Source: JASHPR01 sp963844655 (GTDB lineage: Bacteria; Actinomycetota; Actinomycetes; Streptosporangiales; Streptosporangiaceae). Taken from it: a stretch of DNA of 64,000 bases. The notes beneath the pieces are model-generated. The model made no database searches, was not told where the DNA came from, and was given only the letters and a program-made list of their open reading frames with translations. How positions within the stretch are numbered: position 1 is the first letter of the stretch; every line of letters begins with the position of its first letter. Shown here one piece after another: positions 63,939-64,000 of the stretch. The stretch spans positions 248,001 through 312,000 of the forward strand of contig CAWJPA010000004.1 in assembly GCA_963844655.1 (NCBI GenBank), read 5' to 3'. The translations under genes were made by a program, and so were the position numbers.

Positions 63939-64000
63939 TCACAGCGAGCCCCAGACCTCCTGCGCGGTCTCGACGATCAGCCGGAGCTTCGCCCACTGCT
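63939..64000 (-). CDS. C-terminus of a gene entering from the right edge (partial)
   Basis: The minus strand from the window edge reads QWAKLRLIVETAQEVWGSL and stops at TGA 63939. The helical, GC-biased codons suggest the end of a real protein, about 20 residues of which are visible. The family cannot be told. Confidence 0.5.
   Translation of the reverse strand, partial: QWAKLRLIVETAQEVWGSL

Overview
The window is high-GC actinomycete DNA. The signs are strong G/C bias at third codon positions, GTG and TTG starts, a SARP-type regulator, a MocR regulator, an F420-type PPOX enzyme, an LCP protein, a PAS-GAF-SpoIIE phosphatase and compact operons with ATGA overlaps. No rRNA, tRNA, CRISPR array, complete insertion sequence or phage gene was recognised. 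I cannot name the genus.

Layout. 0-8 kb: PLP aminotransferase, a two-component pair, a small GntR regulator divergent from a hypothetical gene, a zinc-ribbon protein, a truncated CDF-like membrane protein, a large secreted protein, and an unannotated 36-residue Cys/Gly membrane microprotein. 8-16.7 kb: MocR regulator; two translationally coupled paralogues of the histidine/phenylalanine ammonia-lyase family that both lack the Ala-Ser-Gly triad forming the MIO cofactor; divergent methyltransferase and AhpD/CMD genes; a tautomerase-SARP operon; and the first copy of an unrecognised 214-residue family. 16.6-21 kb: a processive GT2 synthase (frameshifted) divergent from an HlyD-like adaptor and a lipoprotein. 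21-25 kb: sulfurtransferase (frameshifted) with sufE, a DUF347 membrane protein, an SGNH hydrolase and an LCP protein (frameshifted).

25-47 kb is an exopolysaccharide island with visibly lower G+C and less biased codons. It holds a 4,6-dehydratase, two WecB-type epimerases, flippase, polymerase, three or more GT4 glycosyltransferases, a Wzc-like chain-length protein, a Wzb-like phosphatase, two sugar acetyltransferases, two DegT aminotransferases, a nucleotide-sugar dehydrogenase, a Gfo/Idh/MocA oxidoreductase and a phosphoglycosyl transferase. Together these match two sugar routes: a diacetylbacillosamine-like route (PglF/E/D/C) and a 2,3-diacetamido-uronic-acid route (WbpA/B/E/D/I). Most of these genes carry one or more frameshifts, from either real decay or a low-quality assembly stretch.

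47-64 kb: a bi-domain oxidoreductase; a membrane-anchored propeller-like protein whose reading frame runs without a stop into the second copy of the 214-residue family; a SpoIIE phosphatase; an acetate-type transporter; LysR/cupin/PPOX genes; a CPA-type antiporter; a deaminase; an exosortase-like/GT2/anchored-surface-protein operon; a DEAD-box helicase; and small hypothetical genes to the right edge.

Most interesting points: the paired MIO-less ammonia-lyase homologues, the duplicated 214-residue family with a shared leader whose palindromes cover the ribosome binding site, the exosortase-GT2-substrate operon, and the two-sugar polysaccharide locus.
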